From contig JARFPR010000112.1 in the NCBI GenBank assembly GCA_029288195.1, positions 1 through 6,539 on the forward strand: a stretch of 6,539 nucleotides of DNA. The letters are read 5' to 3'. Position numbers and translations under genes: made by a program. The stretch is from Gammaproteobacteria bacterium. GTDB lineage: Bacteria; Pseudomonadota; Gammaproteobacteria; GCA-001735895. This document shows, piece by piece, positions 4,540 through 6,539 of the stretch. Under the pieces are notes generated by a model that was not told the origin of the DNA, made no database searches, and saw only the letters and a list, made by a program, of their open reading frames with translations. Position 1 is the stretch's first letter. Every line of letters starts with the position of its first letter.

Positions 4540-6539
4540 TTGAACCTGCAAGATCTCAATAAACCGCAACAACAGGCGGTCAAATGCATCGATCGGCCCT
4601 GTCTCGTACTGGCTGGGGCCGGAAGCGGCAAGACCGGTGTTATCACTCGTAAAATAGCCTTGCTGATCCACCGGGGTTACGCGCCCCATCAGATATGTGC
4701 CGTTACCTTTACCAACAAGGCAGCAAGAGAAATGCGGCAACGGGTTACCCGTTTCATCGACAGGAAATCAACTCAGGGGTTAAAAATATCGACCTTTCAC
4801 AGCCTCGGACAACGTATCCTGTTTCAGGAATCCTATCGCCTCGGCTATCGGCCTGGTTTTAGCATCATGGATTCACGTGACGTCGAAACCTGTCTCGACG
4901 GACTGGCGCATCGGATCGAGCAGAATAGCGACACGATCAAGCAATCCATGTACCAGATCAGTCGCTGGAAAAACGATTTTATCGATCCCGAGAGCGCGCT
5001 TTCGAACGCCGATAATCCAACCCTGCAGGCACAGGCCAGGCTCTACGCGGACTACCAGCAACAGCTGCTGGCCTGCAACTCGATGGACTTCGATGACCTC
5101 ATCATGTTGCCTGTGCAGATATTCCGCGCGCATGCCGAAGTACTGAACCGATGGCAGGACAGGATTCGTTACCTGTTGATAGACGAGTACCAGGACACCA
5201 ACACCAGCCAGTATGAACTGGTCAAGGCGCTTTGCGGCGTGCGCCAGAAACTTACCGTGGTGGGTGATGATGACCAGTCGATCTACGCCTGGCGCGGTGC
5301 GCGACCCGAAAACCTGCAGCGCCTGCAACAGGATTTTCCTTCCATCGAACTGATCAAGCTGGAGCAGAATTATCGATCCACCAGCCGTATTCTCGGTGCT
5401 GCCAATCAACTCATCACCAACAATCAACACCTGTTCGACAAAAAACTCTGGTCGGCTTCAGGTGCGGGAGATCCCATTCGCGTATTGCCGTGCAAGAACG
5501 CCGAGGATGAAGCCGATCGTTTAGCTGTCGATATCCTCAGCCGACGCTTTCAGGAAAACACGCCCTGCAAGGAATTTGCGATTCTTTACCGCAGCAATTT
5601 CCAGTCTCGTAACTACGAAAAGGCCCTGCGCGATCACTCGATCCCCTACCAGGTTGCCGGCGGTAATGCTTTCTTCGAACGACGGGAAATCAAGGACATC
5701 ATGGCTTACCTGCGCCTGCTGACCAATCCTGACGATGACCAGGCCCTGTTAAGAATAATCAATGTCCCGCGGCGGGAAATCGGCGCAACCAGTATTAAAG
5801 CGCTGGCAACTTACGCCGGCTCGAGGAAGCGCAGTCTCGATATCGCAATGCGAGAACTCGGCCTGCTCGAATCGCTCGGTAACCGGGCTCGGATTCGATT
5901 AAGGGGTTTCATCGATTTGATCGAGGAACTCCGACACCAGGCCCAACAGGACGATGCAATGTCGCTTTGCCGATCCCTGGTTTCAAAACTCGACTACGCC
6001 GACTGGCTCAACGAAACCTCTACCTCCAAAAAGCAGGCGGAAGCAGCGATTGAAAACGTCATGGAGTTGATCAGCTGGATCGGAAACTTGCAGAAAGATC
6101 GTGATGACCAGTCACTCGACGCTATCGTGTCGCATCTATCGTTAATGTCGATACTCGAGAACAATGAAGACAACAAGGAGCAGGATGCGGTTCAGCTGAC
6201 TACCATTCACGCCGCCAAGGGCCTCGAATTTGAACATGTTTACCTGGCAGGATTCGAAGAAGACAGCCTGCCACATCACCAGTCGCAGGACGACGAAGGT
6301 ATCGAGGAAGAACGCCGGCTGGCATATGTCGGCATTACCCGGGCTGCGGCCAGCCTGACACTAAGCTACGCCAAAACCAGGCAGAAATTTGGTGATTTAC
6401 TGCAATGCGAACCAAGCCGGTTTCTGTATGAACTACCGGAAGCGGATCTCGAGGGTGCCGAGCACACGCTCAGCAAGCTGACTGAAAACGAAAAACACCA
6501 GCGAGGGCTGGATACCTTTGCGGACTTGAAAGCGCTACT
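4540..6539 (+). CDS. rep: ATP-dependent DNA helicase Rep, superfamily 1 (C-terminal end cut by right edge)
   Basis: Rep is a 3'-5' DNA translocase and helicase that helps replication forks pass protein roadblocks and takes part in restart. The frame is open from TTG at 4540 for 666 codons plus two bases. E. coli Rep has 673, so only a few residues are missing. An in-frame TGA at 4498-4500 limits the start, and TTG is the only usual start codon between it and the family N-terminus (LNKPQQQAV against E. coli LNPGQQQAV). Helicase motifs in order: Q-motif Q12, Walker A AGAGSGKT (25-32), Ia TFTNKAAREM (56-65), STFHSLG (84-90), DFDDL (183-187), Walker B DEYQD (215-219), III VVGDDDQSIYAWRGA (240-254), IV QNYRS (276-280), V TIHAAKGLEF (555-564), VI EERRLAYVGITRA (590-602). 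NTNTSQYEL-type spacing after DEYQD, VVGDDDQS and the short C-terminus after EPSRFLYELP point to Rep rather than UvrD. Residue 33 is Gly where Arg is usual. No Shine-Dalgarno site is evident. Confidence 0.95.
   Translation, partial: MNLQDLNKPQQQAVKCIDRPCLVLAGAGSGKTGVITRKIALLIHRGYAPHQICAVTFTNKAAREMRQRVTRFIDRKSTQGLKISTFHSLGQRILFQESYRLGYRPGFSIMDSRDVETCLDGLAHRIEQNSDTIKQSMYQISRWKNDFIDPESALSNADNPTLQAQARLYADYQQQLLACNSMDFDDLIMLPVQIFRAHAEVLNRWQDRIRYLLIDEYQDTNTSQYELVKALCGVRQKLTVVGDDDQSIYAWRGARPENLQRLQQDFPSIELIKLEQNYRSTSRILGAANQLITNNQHLFDKKLWSASGAGDPIRVLPCKNAEDEADRLAVDILSRRFQENTPCKEFAILYRSNFQSRNYEKALRDHSIPYQVAGGNAFFERREIKDIMAYLRLLTNPDDDQALLRIINVPRREIGATSIKALATYAGSRKRSLDIAMRELGLLESLGNRARIRLRGFIDLIEELRHQAQQDDAMSLCRSLVSKLDYADWLNETSTSKKQAEAAIENVMELISWIGNLQKDRDDQSLDAIVSHLSLMSILENNEDNKEQDAVQLTTIHAAKGLEFEHVYLAGFEEDSLPHHQSQDDEGIEEERRLAYVGITRAAASLTLSYAKTRQKFGDLLQCEPSRFLYELPEADLEGAEHTLSKLTENEKHQRGLDTFADLKAL

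Noticed and set aside
4873..5430. A 185-codon minus-strand open frame within rep.
   Set aside because: It is antisense to the conserved Rep domain 1A/1B region and is explained by codon bias of rep in the opposite frame.

Overview
The window looks like ordinary housekeeping chromosome of a gammaproteobacterium. Every complete protein matches a well-known family. The closest remembered relatives of the ABC transporter pair, TatD and Rep are the Escherichia coli proteins, but the gene order is not enterobacterial. In E. coli, tatD lies by tatABC, ampD by ampE, and there is no bpt. G+C content looks like roughly one half by eye and codon use seems even across the window. A free-living, possibly aquatic, gammaproteobacterium outside the enteric group is a reasonable guess, but nothing here fixes the genus.

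Layout, left to right: (1) the N-terminal 151 codons of a CPA2/Kef-type cation:proton antiporter on the minus strand, running off the left edge; (2) a divergent intergenic region at 456-589; (3) a tightly packed plus-strand block, yadG (ABC ATPase), yadH (ABC-2 permease) and tatD (metal-dependent DNase), whose genes overlap by one base at each junction (TGATG); (4) a 137-base gap; (5) bpt, an aspartate/glutamate leucyltransferase of the bacterial N-degron pathway; (6) ampD on the minus strand, convergent with bpt and sharing its last 18 bases; (7) a 74-base divergent gap; (8) rep, an ATP-dependent 3'-5' DNA helicase that opens with TTG at 4540 and is cut by the right edge only a few residues short of its expected end.

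The genes belong to separate cellular jobs: ion homeostasis, envelope export of an unknown substrate, nuclease-based DNA repair, protein turnover, peptidoglycan recycling and replication restart. The only clear co-expression unit is yadG-yadH-tatD. I found no mobile element, CRISPR array, tRNA or rRNA, and no candidate for a new multi-gene system. The points worth a second look are small: translational coupling of tatD to a transporter pair, a non-ATG start with no visible Shine-Dalgarno site on rep, a substitution next to the Rep Walker A motif, and a cysteine cluster in Bpt.
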